In this document: positions 35,460-47,318 of the stretch, piece by piece
Layout of the letters: each line of letters opens with the position of its first letter
Numbering within the stretch: the first letter of the stretch is position 1
Made by a program: the position numbers and the translations under genes
Origin: Hyaloscypha bicolor E
Lineage: Eukaryota; Ascomycota; Leotiomycetes; Helotiales; Hyaloscyphaceae
Length of the DNA stretch: 64,000 bases
Reading direction: 5' to 3'
Assembly: GCF_002865645.1 (NCBI RefSeq)
Contig: NW_020194558.1
Coordinates: 930,001-994,000 of the forward strand
The notes under the pieces: generated by a model
The model's database searches: none
What the model was told of the DNA's origin: nothing
What the model saw: only the letters and a program-made list of their open reading frames with translations

Positions 35460-36474
35460 ATGACAGACAGCGGGGTCAGAGATAATGAACAACACATGAG
35501 TTTTGAGTACTCTCTCAATCCCTTTCAATATACCTACAACCCTCAACAGGGTCACGATACTCCTTCTCATACTTTCACCACCATCAATCTAGGTCTTGAC
35601 TTCATTGCACAGCAACCTTACATTCAACCTTTGCCCCCCAGCAACACAGCGGTTAAAGAATTTTATGGCAATAGGAGCACCACGACAACAAGAGAAAATG
35701 CCCCACCTTTGGCTAAGGTTGTTCCTTCGGGAGGACGAGGTGCACCCAATCTGCCCAAAGCCTCTTCTGTAACTTCTATTGCTTCGAATAATCCTTCTAT
35801 TGCTTCGAATAATCCTTCTTTGGCGTGCAAATATCGTACATTATTATCAGCTCCCATAGCTTTAGCCTCGACTCAACCAGTAGAAGTTATCCCACTGGTA
35901 GATAAGCCAAAGCCTTCGCCGTTAGTCACTTTCCTTTCTTTTCCTTGGCACCAGCAACCAATCTCATCTCTCTTTGATGCCATTTCTCATGAATCTTGCA
36001 CTGCTTTATAGTGCCATAAATCAAGAGAATATTCGCATGTTCTGCAACGAGCTATCGAATTCGAATCTAAATACAGACTTGGTCGCAAAACGAACCTTTC
36101 CAAAACTATCTAGTTTACTTGGCCATAGCAACCCTCCTGGGCCGAAATCGATGATGGGTCAGTTCAGCGCAAGAAAGTCTGCGGGTAATCAGAAGAAGCA
36201 CAGATGTCGAGTCTGCGAGAAGCGTTTCGTCAGACCGAGTGCGTTGCAAATACATATTTACAGCCACACTAGTGAGAAGCGTGAGTTCCAATGTCTCTTA
36301 CCACCGCTAGAACAGCTTTTTAACTTTTGTACAGCATTTAAATGCGAGGTTGAAGACTGTGGAAAATACTTCTCTGTTGTTTCGAATTTGCGTCGGCATG
36401 GAAGGATGCATCAAAGTCAAGGCATTCGGCAGCTTCCAAGAAGTAGATCCGCTAGGGAGCTCAAGGAGATTTAG
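35460..36474 (+). CDS. C2H2 zinc-finger protein, two fingers
   Basis: Candidate transcription factor of 289 residues. Exons are 35460-35920, 36012-36280 and 36335-36474; the first intron (GTTAGT donor, 91 nt) was chosen because it is the option that closes the frame. The N-terminal 190 residues are Ser/Pro/Thr-rich with a duplicated SIASNNP unit. Two fingers lie at the C-terminus: CRVC-x12-H-x3-H and CEVEDC-x12-H-x3-H, joined by the classic TSEKPFKC linker, which is formed exactly by splicing of the second intron. Such two-finger proteins usually bind DNA. No neighbouring biosynthetic cluster indicates a target. Confidence 0.85.
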
Positions 36475-37762
36475 GTTCTTGTTTTTGTTATCAATTACAG
36501 GAGCGGAGAACCGATCTGAAAATTTGAATAGAAAGCCGTGGAACATTTCTGCACTCAGATTTCAGTTCATTTCTGGAGCGTGTCCTCCATGATGATATAA
36601 ATATGTTGTCACTTAGCTTCGCCCCACTCAGATGGTTCCTTGCTGCCACTAACCCATCTTAGTGCTGGATCCATATATGATTTATTTGACTAAGGTCTGG
36701 GAGGCTGGTCTTGCAGTCGTATCGGCGTCAATTACAACTCATCCAACCGATGTCGAGCAGTTCGATCATTGTTAACCAACGCACTGAACACTACAAACTT
36801 GTGACCCAACCCTCTTCAAGACCAATTCCACTTCGTGGTAATCCATCGTCTGATATAAATTTGATTTTTCTAACTCAACTTATACGAGGTTTATATCACG
36901 TTGTTGCTTAGAGAGCTTATCGTGTTTCTTGTGCTCGAAAAGAGGTCATTTCTGGGTGATGTCGAGTGGAAGCTGCATATGCAACAACACAATGCTGCGG
37001 CCGTAGTTCAGAGCCGCGTGACCTTGCTGTAGCAAAATGTGATAGGTACAACTTGAGGCTTGCTGGTGACTCAAGGGTTCAATTTCTATTCGTGGAGGTC
37101 CCTACCCCTGCCATATCGTCTCTGCCTGTCTCCGTAATTTCGTTGTCCAGTCAAAATTAAGATTAGGAGATGCAAATCCATGGGAACGGTAAGTCCATTC
37201 CAAGCACAAAAAATGGGTCACTGAGGGTATAAATGAGGCTAGCCGAGCACCGTTTAATTATGTAGGCATAAAAGTACATTCCGCTAGCTGGCCTCCTAGA
37301 ACTCGCTGGATAAACGAAATGGCCAGGAAAGGCGCCGAGAGAGGATCTGGATTAGTGAAGGTACGAAAGGGGCTTGAGCTTAGACTGAACAAAGAAGATA
37401 TAGAATAAAAATGGTGCCATAATTTGCGGATTACCTCACCAAGCGACGAGAAAGGTGTGTCAAGAACCCCATCTTTTGAATATCCATAAAGATCAAAACA
37501 CCGCACGACTTGTCTTAGTAACAACCGGGTATGAGCAAAGCAACACAGCCTTTTGCATTCTCGTTGTAGTCAAGTGGAAATAAGGGCAGCCCTTCGACGT
37601 ATACATCAACTTTGAATACCGCTCTCATTTGATATGATATACCGTTCATCTATACATCTCCCTTTCGCCCCTCGTTAGTCCCCTTATTTCTATTCATTTA
37701 TAACTTAAGCAAAGTCCACTCAACTGCCAGGGAGCTTCCGGAACTCCCTGTCCTTTGCCAAA
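36475..37762. other. Intergenic region
   Basis: Short chance frames only. The last 150 bases are CT-rich with a CAAAATGG start context and form the promoter of the secreted repeat protein. Confidence 0.55.
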
Positions 37763-40257
37763 ATGGGGGGCCAAAAATGGACGCTCCTAGTTGCGGTGCA
37801 CGGCGTTCAAGTTGCTCTAGCTACCCCCTTTCTAGGTGGTCTAGGAAAACGAATGCAGTCTATTGTAACGGTCATCGAGATTCAGATGTGTACGACTACT
37901 GCTACTGCTTGGGTGTGTCAATCAACTACTTTGGGATCGATTTTTCTACCACGGACGACTTCAGCAAATCCACCTCCACCACCAGCCAGCAGCACGGTCA
38001 TCTATCCTGTCCTACCACCAGCAAACAGTTCAGTAGTTGAGCCTCCACCTCCAGCAACCAGCAGCTCAGCAAGCCCTCCTGCCCCACCGCCAGCAAGCAG
38101 TTCAGCACCTCCTCCAGCAGCCAGCAGCTCAGAAAGTTTTTCATTTCCATCACCAGCAAGTAGTTCCGTAGTTGCACCTCTAGCAGCCAGCGGCTCAGAA
38201 AGTTCTTCATTTCCATTACCAGCAAGCAGTTTAACAGTTGCAACTCCGCCTCCTCCAGTAGCCAGCAGCTCTGTAAACCCTCATTCTCCACCGCCAGCAA
38301 GCAGTTCAATAGTCACAACTTCGCCTCCTCTAGCAGCCAGTAGCTCTACAAACCCTCATTCTTTACCACCAGCAAGTAGTTCAATAGTTGCAACTCCGCC
38401 TCCTCCAGCAACCAGCAGCTCAGAAAGTCCTCCATTACCATTACCGGCAAGCAGTTCCGTAGTTGCACCTCTAGCAGCCAGCGGCTCGGAAAGCTCTTCA
38501 TTTCCATTACCAGCAAGCAGTTCAACAGTTGTAACTTCGCCTCCTCCAGCAGCCAGCAGTTCTGTAAACCCTCATTCCCCATTACCAGCAAGCAGTTTAA
38601 TAGTTGCAGCTCCACCTCTAGCAACTGGCAGCTCAGAAAGTCTTTCATTTCCATTACTAGCAAGCAGTTCAACAGCTGCACCTCTGCCTCCTCTAGCAAC
38701 CAGCAGCTCAGTAAATCCTCCTCCCCCACCACCAGCAAGCAGTTCGACAGTTGCACATCCGCCTCCTCCAACCACCACAGCAACCACGCCACCACCTTTG
38801 GCCAGTTCTCCTCCATCAACAGCGGCAGCTCATTTCCCGCCCACCTCTTCTCTTGACTTGTCTTCTCCAAGCATGTCTTCTTCTCCAAGCACTCCTGCGG
38901 CTATCTCATCTACGAGGCACCGATTCGACCTAAGCTCAATAGCATCAAATACTGTCACGTATTCGTATGCTTGTACTGCAGTACCCAGTTCGTTCCACAT
39001 TATTGCACAAGAGGCTGGAAAGCCTATGCAGTATCTTTCTGAGGTTGATGTCCCTGGATCAAATGCAGGCGAAAACTTTTATGGTTTTGAGAAGTTGCCA
39101 TTGACCACGGATATTGCCAGTGCGGCAGTGTTCAACACGAACAGCTACCAGAACCTGGTTGCGAAAGCCCACATTAGCGGCACCAGAGGGCTTACAACTG
39201 TCTATGGAGCAGTCAGAATGTCCGCATTGGGCAATTCAAATTTCCAAATGTATCCATCATATCACCTGGCCCCAGACATGCTGAACTATACCGTCTCAGT
39301 CGACAGCCAATGTGTTCTATCTCTTGCTGCGCGAGGCGCAAGCATTTCTTCTGGTATTACTCTCCGATTATTCGGTACCTTTGAATAGTAGACTGACTTG
39401 GTTTCAGATTGCAACGGTGTTCTTGCCGTTTTGACGCCCAGATTTCAGGACAACCGTGGATCGACTTGTAACGTAGTGACCTTGTGTGCTGTTGAATATC
39501 CACCAGCTATTACCCACAGCACCACCAGCTCGTCCAGTTCGCCCAGCTCACCAAGTCTAGTCATCACCTCGACTGCTGTTACAGCAGCTGCGACTACTAC
39601 CGGCGCTGTTGCAACCACATCACTCGCCGCCTGCCAGGTTGCACCTTACTTCAAGATTGCGGCCATCGAGGCGGCAGTCATGAGCGGAGACCCCCCTCTG
39701 GACCCCCAATACCTGTACGATCCAATGTCGAACGACGACGACAAGCTTCAATTCTCTCCAGATATCAGCGTTGGTGCCATATTCTCGCTCTCGCCTACGG
39801 GCCAACTCGAGTTCTCCGTCACGGACATGTGGGGCACACAGGTTATTTTGTTGTCTGACCAGGATGCTCACGTATGTCATCTCCCATCAATTTCCAGGCT
39901 CCTACTAACAAATTTTGTAGAATGCTGGTAATGAAGCCATTTTCTTCTCGACGGGTACTCTTTATGATATGTACTCGTATCTTCCGGTTGTTGCTTCCCT
40001 GAATGCCGACTGCTCCATTTCGATGACACTACCATATGACGGCGCTTCTACTCTTCAGGTAAGCAGGCTCCGAACAGACAGATTTGTCTCCTCTACCGTT
40101 CCATTCCTAACCAGGGGGTTGTTTTTAGATCTGCGAAGGAACCTTGTTCCTCATGCTCTCCCCGAGCCCCACATGCAGAAACGTCAACTTGGACATTGTG
40201 CCATACACGCTAGGATCTTCTTCCAGTGTGGTCGCAACTACTACCGCGATTACTTAA
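37763..40257 (+). CDS. Secreted Ser/Pro/Ala-rich repeat protein (cell-wall type)
   Basis: Protein of 773 residues from exons 37763-39353, 39408-39871, 39921-40058 and 40129-40257, all in frame; the first intron has a GACTGAC branch point. The N-terminus (WTLLVAVHGVQVALA) looks like a signal peptide. Roughly residues 70-380 are imperfect repeats built from phrases such as PPPASSS, SSESSSFPLPASSS and SSVNPHS, expected to be heavily O-glycosylated and extended. Two Cys-containing globular domains follow (about 400-560 and 610-760); both have an FxI start and a closing C-x-V / C-x-L / C-N-V pattern, so they may be duplicates. This resembles fungal extracellular proteins of the DUF7908 type. Likely wall-associated or secreted, possibly adhesive; no enzyme motif is visible. 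The repeats could vary in number between strains. Confidence 0.75.
37970..38790 (+). repeat. In-frame repeat array in the secreted protein
   Basis: Imperfect coding repeats, with phrases such as CCAGCAAGCAGTTC and CCAGCAGCTC recurring every 50-150 bp. A longer block containing TCATTTCCATTACCAGCAAG occurs at about 38209, 38500 and 38647 (the last with one changed base). Higher-order duplication is visible between about 38160-38400 and 38455-38600. Confidence 0.75.
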
Positions 40258-40971
40258 GAAAACCATCGAAGAGCGGCGGCCGACACCAACTCGATTCCCA
40301 TCCCTGATCCCCGCAATCACTAATAGGAATCGCCTTGTGGGAAGATATTGAATAGAGTCTGATCCTGAAACTAACAAATATAAGAAAATTAGATAATTGA
40401 AAGGGGGGCGTTCGGAGCTGGCGTTTGTTTTTAATATTTTTGCATGCAGCTTGTTTAATTCTCGCGGGCTGAATAATTCTGAGGTCTTGCTTCTGTGTAG
40501 TTAGTTACATCTTTCTAAATTGCAGACCACTCCTCCTTTATTTTGCCTCCGAAATTTGCATTGTGGGAGTCTTCTCATCGAGGCCGACCTCGGGGAAGAT
40601 GTTTTGTATCGTAATACATTCCTGGACTCTACTTGTCAACCCCCTTACTTTCTCGCTTGGCGGAGTCGAACACTTCCCAAAATATGCACAACAACCACAT
40701 TTAAACTTGAGGAAAACTCTATAGTATGGAACCATAAGAACTATATATCTCTTCAAATTTGAATAAAAGGAAAGTGAAATTCAAGGACGCTCGAACTTTC
40801 GAAGTGTTCTCAGAGTATTGAAGAAAAGGAGTGAAGCGAGTTGGACCGGGTTTGCTTAACTTCTCTGACACACAACTGACATTAGGCTCCATTTTCATAT
40901 GCAGTACACCACCGTCCCTTTTGCCATCCATCGAAACTAGCTATTGTCCATTACCCCACACTCGGCTTAGG
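40258..40971. other. Intergenic region between convergent genes
   Basis: No supported gene; only short frames on both strands. Confidence 0.55.
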
Positions 40972-41290
40972 TCACAGAGCACCGTACGCAAACATCGCGG
41001 CGGCAGCACCCACAGCCAGCATCGGGGCCTGCGTCATGATGGCTGCCCAAGCAATCGAAGAAGAAGTCGTTGAGGCTGCAATGGCAACGTTTGTATCTTC
41101 CCGAACAACCAGTGCTCAATCAGACTTACTCGCACCTGCTCCAGTTGCACTGCTCCCACCACTCTTAGTAGTCGCGCCATACCAACTCTCCGTGCTCACC
41201 GCATCGCCAATACACGCCAAGCCAGGAGAAACTTCGGTCATAATAGCTCTCTTGACCACCGTCTCGGCGTCGCCATTGCTGCCCCCCCCT
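40972..41290 (-). CDS. 3' end of an unidentified gene with a GPI-anchor-like tail
   Basis: Read on the minus strand, an exon down to 41130 contains GSNGDAETVVKRAIMTE and ends in a Ser/Gly/Thr-rich stretch. It is joined by a good intron (41076-41129, donor GTAAGT, acceptor TTGCAG) to a last exon ending at 40972 that reads SSSIAWAAIMTQAPMLAV and finishes in a hydrophobic tail. A Ser/Thr-rich spacer followed by a C-terminal hydrophobic segment is the usual GPI-attachment signal. Upstream, a related-looking frame (SVPRFCGIELVGSA) is closed by a TAG, so either an intron lies there or the gene is broken. I do not recognise the family and could not find the start; 41291-42270 may hold further exons. 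Confidence 0.4.
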
Positions 41291-42998
41291 GTGTACTAAG
41301 CTGAACCGACAAGCTCAATCCCACAGAATCTTGGGACGCTGATCACGATGCCGCGGTGGCAGAGAGGGAGGATGCAAGGGCGGACCCGCGTGAAGATTGG
41401 GATGGGAAACGAGAGGAATCTCGCGAGTCCTCGTCAACGGCCACGGGCGCTGCAAGCTCTTTATATTCAGAAGGAGAGCTTAGCCTGAAAGAGCTGGGCT
41501 CGAGTGGGTTACGCCTGATCCTGATATCAACGTCCGCCCCTAACGACGACGGGCGTGTACCGAGTATCTTGAAATCAACTCACGGTATAACACTTATGGT
41601 CACTCCGCATCAAGGATCTTCCCTTGCGGCTGAGGAAGCAAGCTCGCCAAGCATCTGAATGTTGTCCGTCGTGTAAATCGCGAGAATGTCAAGGTTCTTG
41701 AGACTTCGTCACCAGTTTTGAAGACAGTCGAAGAGAACTTCCCAGAAGCTGTTGCTGAGACCTGAAATACAAAGATTAGATCCGGATCTTTACCTTTTAT
41801 AAAGAGGCGGCAGTTACCGGGTGAGGTTCATTGTCCCAAAAGATTCTGCACAACTTAAGCAGTACCCGAGTCTGTCCATTCATGCAAACTATATGAACAG
41901 GACGCTGGCACTGCCAGAAACACCTACCATGTCAACACGCACTCGCATGGCGGACCCCAATTCCAGGGGGCAATGTTTCTGTCAATGTTTCTGGCAATAC
42001 CTTTACTTGGGGGAAATGAGTCGTACGAATGATGGTTCCGTGACTCCCGTTCTTTCAAGATTTTGAGCTTCGTGGTAGCTTGGTCAGATTGAGCATGCAG
42101 ACCAGAACTATCTGGTCCTTCTTGATGTTGTTCTTTTACTGTGTGAAGGGTCGAGTCCTTCTTCTCCGGAGAGATCAATGAAATGAAGTGAAGTTCACTT
42201 ACCTCGGTTTCCCGAAGGGGGTCAAACCAGTCCTCTTCCGGATTAGTCGAGTTCCCCAATAAACAACCCCACAACAGCGCTTGGCGGTCTCATCTCATCG
42301 CTTCAACGCTCAAATTCTCCACGGCTGCTACTGGAACAAGCGTAGAATTCATCTAGGATCACCATATCTCCATGACATTGGTGTGTTTCGCGTCATCAAG
42401 CATCGTCACAACAAAACATTGCAACAAAGACACTTTGTCGCTCTTCCTCGACGCCTATCGCAGCAACGACGGCCTTCCTACGTCTTCATAGATCACTCAT
42501 CTGCTGTGAAACGCATCAACGGCATGCAATCTCCGAGCTCCCGGATCATCATTCTCATCACTTGATGCATCATTTCACAATCAATCACATCACCATCATG
42601 CCACGAATCAACTCGTTTCAATTTCCTCAAATCCTAGACGGCAGCAGCCCGCCAATACACTTCAGATCTATAAGCCCATCGCCAGTATGACTCGATGAAC
42701 TATGGAGGGCTTCAATCCTGCCTTCTACACAAAAAAAAAACGTAGAATGGTCTCCTCGCAGAAGCGTATTCACCCCACCAACTCCAGGCAGCTCGATGTC
42801 TTGTGTCTTCTCAAAGATGAACAAAGAAAGAAAATGGAGACCGGGATCTCGAGAAACTCAAACAATCATCGGATTCTTCTCCATCGGCCCAACCGACCGA
42901 TTGGGAAGTTATTGCGCAGAACTTTTTGTTTCGTTTCCCAAACGCCAGCGCTAAAGTCAATTTCATTCATTCTCCCCCAAACTCAGCATCCAGCGACA
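41291..42998. other. Unresolved region
   Basis: May contain 5' exons of the GPI-tail gene and the 3' region of the large minus-strand gene. No frame here carries a recognisable domain. A run of 10 A is at 42731-42740. Confidence 0.35.
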
Positions 42999-45900
42999 TC
43001 AACGCGAAACAGGCACGTCTTGATTTCCGTCGGCACCGGGAAGGCAGGGCGCTGGAAGAAAGCAGCTTACATCGTTCCTTAGATGCATCCTGCTTCTACC
43101 ATAACACTCAATCAGAGTGGCGATCTTGCCCTTGCCTGCGCACACAATCAGCAAGTTCATCTATATCGTATGGGAAAGACTAGGTAACTTACACATCATC
43201 GTCAACTGCACCTGGCAATCCGTGCACACTCTCAACGGACAATCTTGGCACTTGCCAGCTGCCAACCCGGGACAGACCATGCAAGTTCTCTTGTGCGTGT
43301 TTGCAAGCTGGCCGTGGCCGATACCTTTTCCCCTACCAAGATCCACCCCACTACCCTCATTCAACGAGAAGAACTTCGTATGTCTGTGCTTGATGATCGC
43401 GAGTTTTTCCGCCTTGCAGCCCTCGCAGATTCGAGCTTTCTTGATATCGATTTGGCGCCATGGGCATCCGCGGCAGAAAAGCAACTGTTGAACTTGCGTG
43501 ATATTCCGGCTGTCCGATTGAGAGGCGCTTCTCTGGACACCTGGACGTGGTGGTGGGCCCATGTTGCGGGAGTTGGGAAGGGGGCTGGTGTGTGCACGGT
43601 GCAGTGCTTGTGGGCGTGGATGCGAGTGGAACTGGGATTGGGCATCAGGCATGATGGGGCTCGAACCAGCATTCGAAATCGTGGAGGCGGATTGGGGGGA
43701 AGGACCCGTGACAGGACTCGGAGATGTGAAGTACGAAGAAGGTTTGGAAGGAGGAACGAGAGGACTCGAGGCAATATTCGGAGTCAAAGTGTTGGACAGG
43801 GTGTCAGGAGGAGACATGCCTGGAAAGATTCCGGAAGGGCTCGAGGGCCTTCGCGCATTGGGTTGTGGTGGCAGCTTGTGGGCGCCATTGGTCAGCGCAG
43901 TGACAAAATTCGGGCTTGGAAGATTCGCATTGCCTCCTCCCGCGATCTGCTGACCGGTGAAAATCCCGAGCCCATGGATAGGAGCACTAGCAGGATTTGG
44001 AGGACTACTGCCGCGCGGATGAGGTCTGGTATTGGTGTTATTCGACGCAGTTGCTTTGTTCCGCAATGGAGAACTTGTAGAAGGACCAGTAAGACTCCCA
44101 ATTTGTTGCTGGCCATTCGAGTTTCGGCGCTGCGCGGTTGCCAAGTTTGCTGGAGTTGGAGAACTGTTGCCATTTGGTCGAGGTTTTGCGTTGGAATTAT
44201 TCGAAGTGGCTGTGCTCTTTGATATGGTTGTGGGTCCGATGATTCCTCCTGATTTTGTCAGAGTGATTACTTAAACCAATGGTTTATTGGCAGGAGTCTG
44301 AGGGGGCAACGGACGATTACCACTGTTTGAGAGACGTCTCTGATTGGAGGCGTTAGCCACGGTCCCTTCCGGCAAGCTATCGGTTTCGTTCAGCATATTT
44401 GGAGGTCGTGCATTCGGACCACTACTGGGACGTCCCTGAGTGGGCATCTGGGTACCGTTCGGCATTGGCTGCATTGGAGAGCTTGAACCAGGTCCACTTG
44501 TAGCTCGATCTCGTTGAGCGTTCGGAGTTCCACTCCCATTGACCATCATTGACGGAGATTCTGGTGGCAAGCTGCCATTGAAAGGTCGTCTCTGGGGGTT
44601 GTTTCCAAGCATGGCTCTGCTCGACATTGGTGGTGGCATGGGAGGGCTCGAACCAGGACCGTTCGTAAGTCTGCTTTGTTGGCCATTTGATGTTCCAAGT
44701 CCACTAACCATCATTGTTGAAGAAGGTGGTGGCATGCTCCCATTAGAAAGGCGTCTCTGCTGGTTATTGCTGCCCGGCATTCCTCCATTGAACATCGAGG
44801 GATGCATAGGAGGGCTCGAACCAGGACCATTGATAGGCCACCCATTTGGAAAGGTTGGAGTCACGTTTCCGCTGAGCATTATTGTTGGAGAAGGCAGTGA
44901 TATGGTGCCACTGGAGATGCGCCTATGATGGTTCTGGTAGTTGTTTCCAGGCTTGCCTCCATTTAACATCGATGATTGGATCAGAGGATCTCCACCAGGG
45001 CCAGGATTGAGGTTCTGCTGACCATCGAGTGATCCACCAAAGTTAACCAGAGTCTTCGGGGACGGTGGTGGCAACGGACTATAAGGGGAACTTTGGCCGC
45101 TAGAAACGGTTGCCATCTGCTGAGCATTCGTGGATCCGTTACCATTCGGAACGGTTTGGGTGGATGGTTGCAAATCTGGTGGTCCGTCGCCCATAGAGAG
45201 ATGTCTCTGGGAGTTGCTGCCAGTCACCCAGCTATTCGTGATTGGAAATGTTACAGGGGTGGCTCCTCCCATCACTGGAGAGATGTGACCACGAGCAGCT
45301 TTATTCAAACTCTGCAGCATGAACTGTTGCTGGGCTGGGCCCAAAGTTTCCACGAGCGTCGCCATCGCCTGCGTCTGCTTCGGAGTCACAACGCCAGCTC
45401 CCAACACCGGAGGCTGATTTGCACCGAGACGGCTACAACTTTCTACCAGAAGTTGCCATTTTTTCCGAGTATCCAAACTTTCAATACGCGCGGTGAACTG
45501 CTGTTTTTGCTGAGGGGTCATTCCCTTCAACCAGGCAGAAAGTTTTTCCCTATCCGGCACACTGAACGTGTTAAAGAGCGTTGACAGTGATACATTCGAG
45601 TCTTGCGGCAGCATCGGAGAGATATGCCCTTCAGCACCCTTAAAAGCACTCATCACCTGTTCATTGTACTGTTGCGCATTTCCGACCTGGAGATCGCTGA
45701 CTGGAGCCTGCCGTCTCTCTTTCAGACTTCTATTATCTGTCAGTGCTCTCTGCTGTATCGCCTGCTTCTTAAATTCGTTGTCATCAGCCAGCTCCTTCAG
45801 CGGCGGAGTCGCAGCCTTGTCGCTAAGCTCGGTGAACCTATCTTGATTCTCGCGGAGGAATTCTCTTCTATCCTTATTTGCGTCAAAAGTGATCTTCCAT

Positions 45901-47318
45901 CCGTCGATCGATGTGATTGTATCGTAATGGCATTGAGAACAAAACACTCCCGATGCCTCGACAGGAAGCCAAACCCTCGCGTCAGACACGCCGTAGTCGC
46001 AGTCGAACAAGCAAAATGAACAACCGAGTACGTCTTCATCTTCGATACGTCGAGATTTGTGCCACGTCCCCTGTGCGAAGAGAGGTGGATCGACCTTTTT
46101 TCTGGCAGGCTTGAGCTTCATCAGCGCAAGCATAGAGATGTCAACGTCAATAATTCCACGGCCATGAAATCTCTCAGCGGGTCTAGTTCTTGTCTTCATT
46201 TCCTCGGAGTCCTTCTTCTGATCACCCATAAGCTTCACCAGCATGGATTGGAGACGATGTTCTTCCATTTGATCTTCGGGAAGTTTAACTCCTGTCTTAC
46301 TTCTTTCGTCGAGGTACTTCAAGTGCTGCTGGTGGACAATGAAGCTGTCGGATACTGGCTTGCCAGGGAGAACTTCAAAGTCGGAATACTGGGGGAGATC
46401 GTCAAATCCGAACACGTGCGGAAACATAGGGTCGTTCTTGTAGCGAATCTCGGCGTTGAACAAGTGCGAAAGGTCGCAATGTTTGGGGTCGTTACTATGT
46501 CCAGGGCCAGCCAACATCATGATATCAGGATCGTTGTATATCTTTCGCGGGCCTTGCCGGAAGGGCGAGATGCCACGCAAATCGTTCAAAGGTTGACGAA
46601 TAGGACCAGGAGCCACAGCATTACCCCATTCTCGCTGCGCAGGACGCTTATGCTCTCGCTCTTGCTCCTCGTTGTCTGGTGCGTTTTCGAGATATGTGGC
46701 TATGGGACGTTTTTGGACACTTCCTCCTGCGCCGAGGGGAGAACTCGATGGTAACAATCCGTCTTTGACCTTCAATTTCTTCTGTGTGTTTCCACCTTTC
46801 GGCCCATCCTTGCTTTTATTCGGAGGAGTACTGAATGGCTGGTTCCCCTTGGCCCCCATATTTATCGATGTAACTCCCATCTGCCCATTTCCACCTGGCC
46901 CTCCGGTCTTTTTCTCTGGCGTCCCTGCCAACTGCCCACCTCCAGTCTTCTTCAACATCCCCTTCATCGCCCCCTCGGCATTAACCCCCGCTGCATTCGC
47001 TTTTTGTACCTGCTGTATCAACGTCGGCTTCCCCGCCGCCTCCCTCCGAATCTGCATCCCCAATTCCATCCCTCCTCCCGACGAGCTCCATCCGGACCCA
47101 GGAGTCGGCGTCTCATCCCTCAAGCTGCTCAGTGGACTGCTCCCATTGCTGAACACTCCCGACGCCCTCTCGGGACTCATCGCCGAAGCCCTCTGCGGCG
47201 TCTGCGCACCCAGTGGCGAAGCTCTCTCCATCTCGTCAGCATCGGCCAGGGCCTGCTCCGCGATCTGTTTGTTGACTGCTTCTGCCTGTATCGAGGCCCG
47301 CCGTCTGTGTGGTGCCAT
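42999..47318 (-). CDS. Large low-complexity protein with C-terminal Cys-rich (zinc-type) module
   Basis: Unrecognised protein of 1,396 residues. Exons in transcript order are 44321-47318, 43193-44248 and 43135 down to 42999. The first intron (44249-44320) was inferred because a TAA stands in the continuing frame; excising 72 nt (donor GTAATC, branch CTCTGAC) removes it and keeps frame. The start is the ATG at 47318 (MAPHRRRAS). Residues 1-260 are disordered and rich in Ser/Gly/Pro. About 270-480 is the conserved-looking core (DPDIMMLAGPGHSNDPKHCD, EVLPGKPVSDSFIVHQQHL) with CSFCLFDCDYG and FCSQCHYD. A tandem-repeat region follows. The C-terminus has paired cysteines (FCRGCPWR, ICEGCKAEK, CMVCPG, CQDCPLRVCTDC) of a B-box or treble-clef kind. 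Nuclear or scaffold function is possible but not shown. Confidence 0.72.
44500..45000 (-). repeat. Tandem coding repeat, about 55-60 residues per unit
   Basis: The phrases GPGSSPPM, RRLSNGSMPPPS, TMMVSGxGT and NGQQxRL recur in order about four times within the large minus-strand gene. The DNA copies are similar enough (for example GGAGGGCTCGAACCAGGACC at about 44641 and 44810) to suggest slippage or unequal exchange. Confidence 0.65.

Noticed and set aside
38346..38888. Antisense open frame opposite the secreted repeat protein
   Set aside because: Repeat-driven shadow of the coding strand, leucine-rich only because the sense strand is Ser/Ala/Pro-rich.
41036..41299. Plus-strand open frame rich in Ala/Pro/Leu
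   Set aside because: It is the complement of the GPI-tail exons, which have good splice signals on the minus strand.
43245..44222. Long plus-strand open frame of about 325 codons
   Set aside because: Antisense of the low-complexity large gene; no domain.
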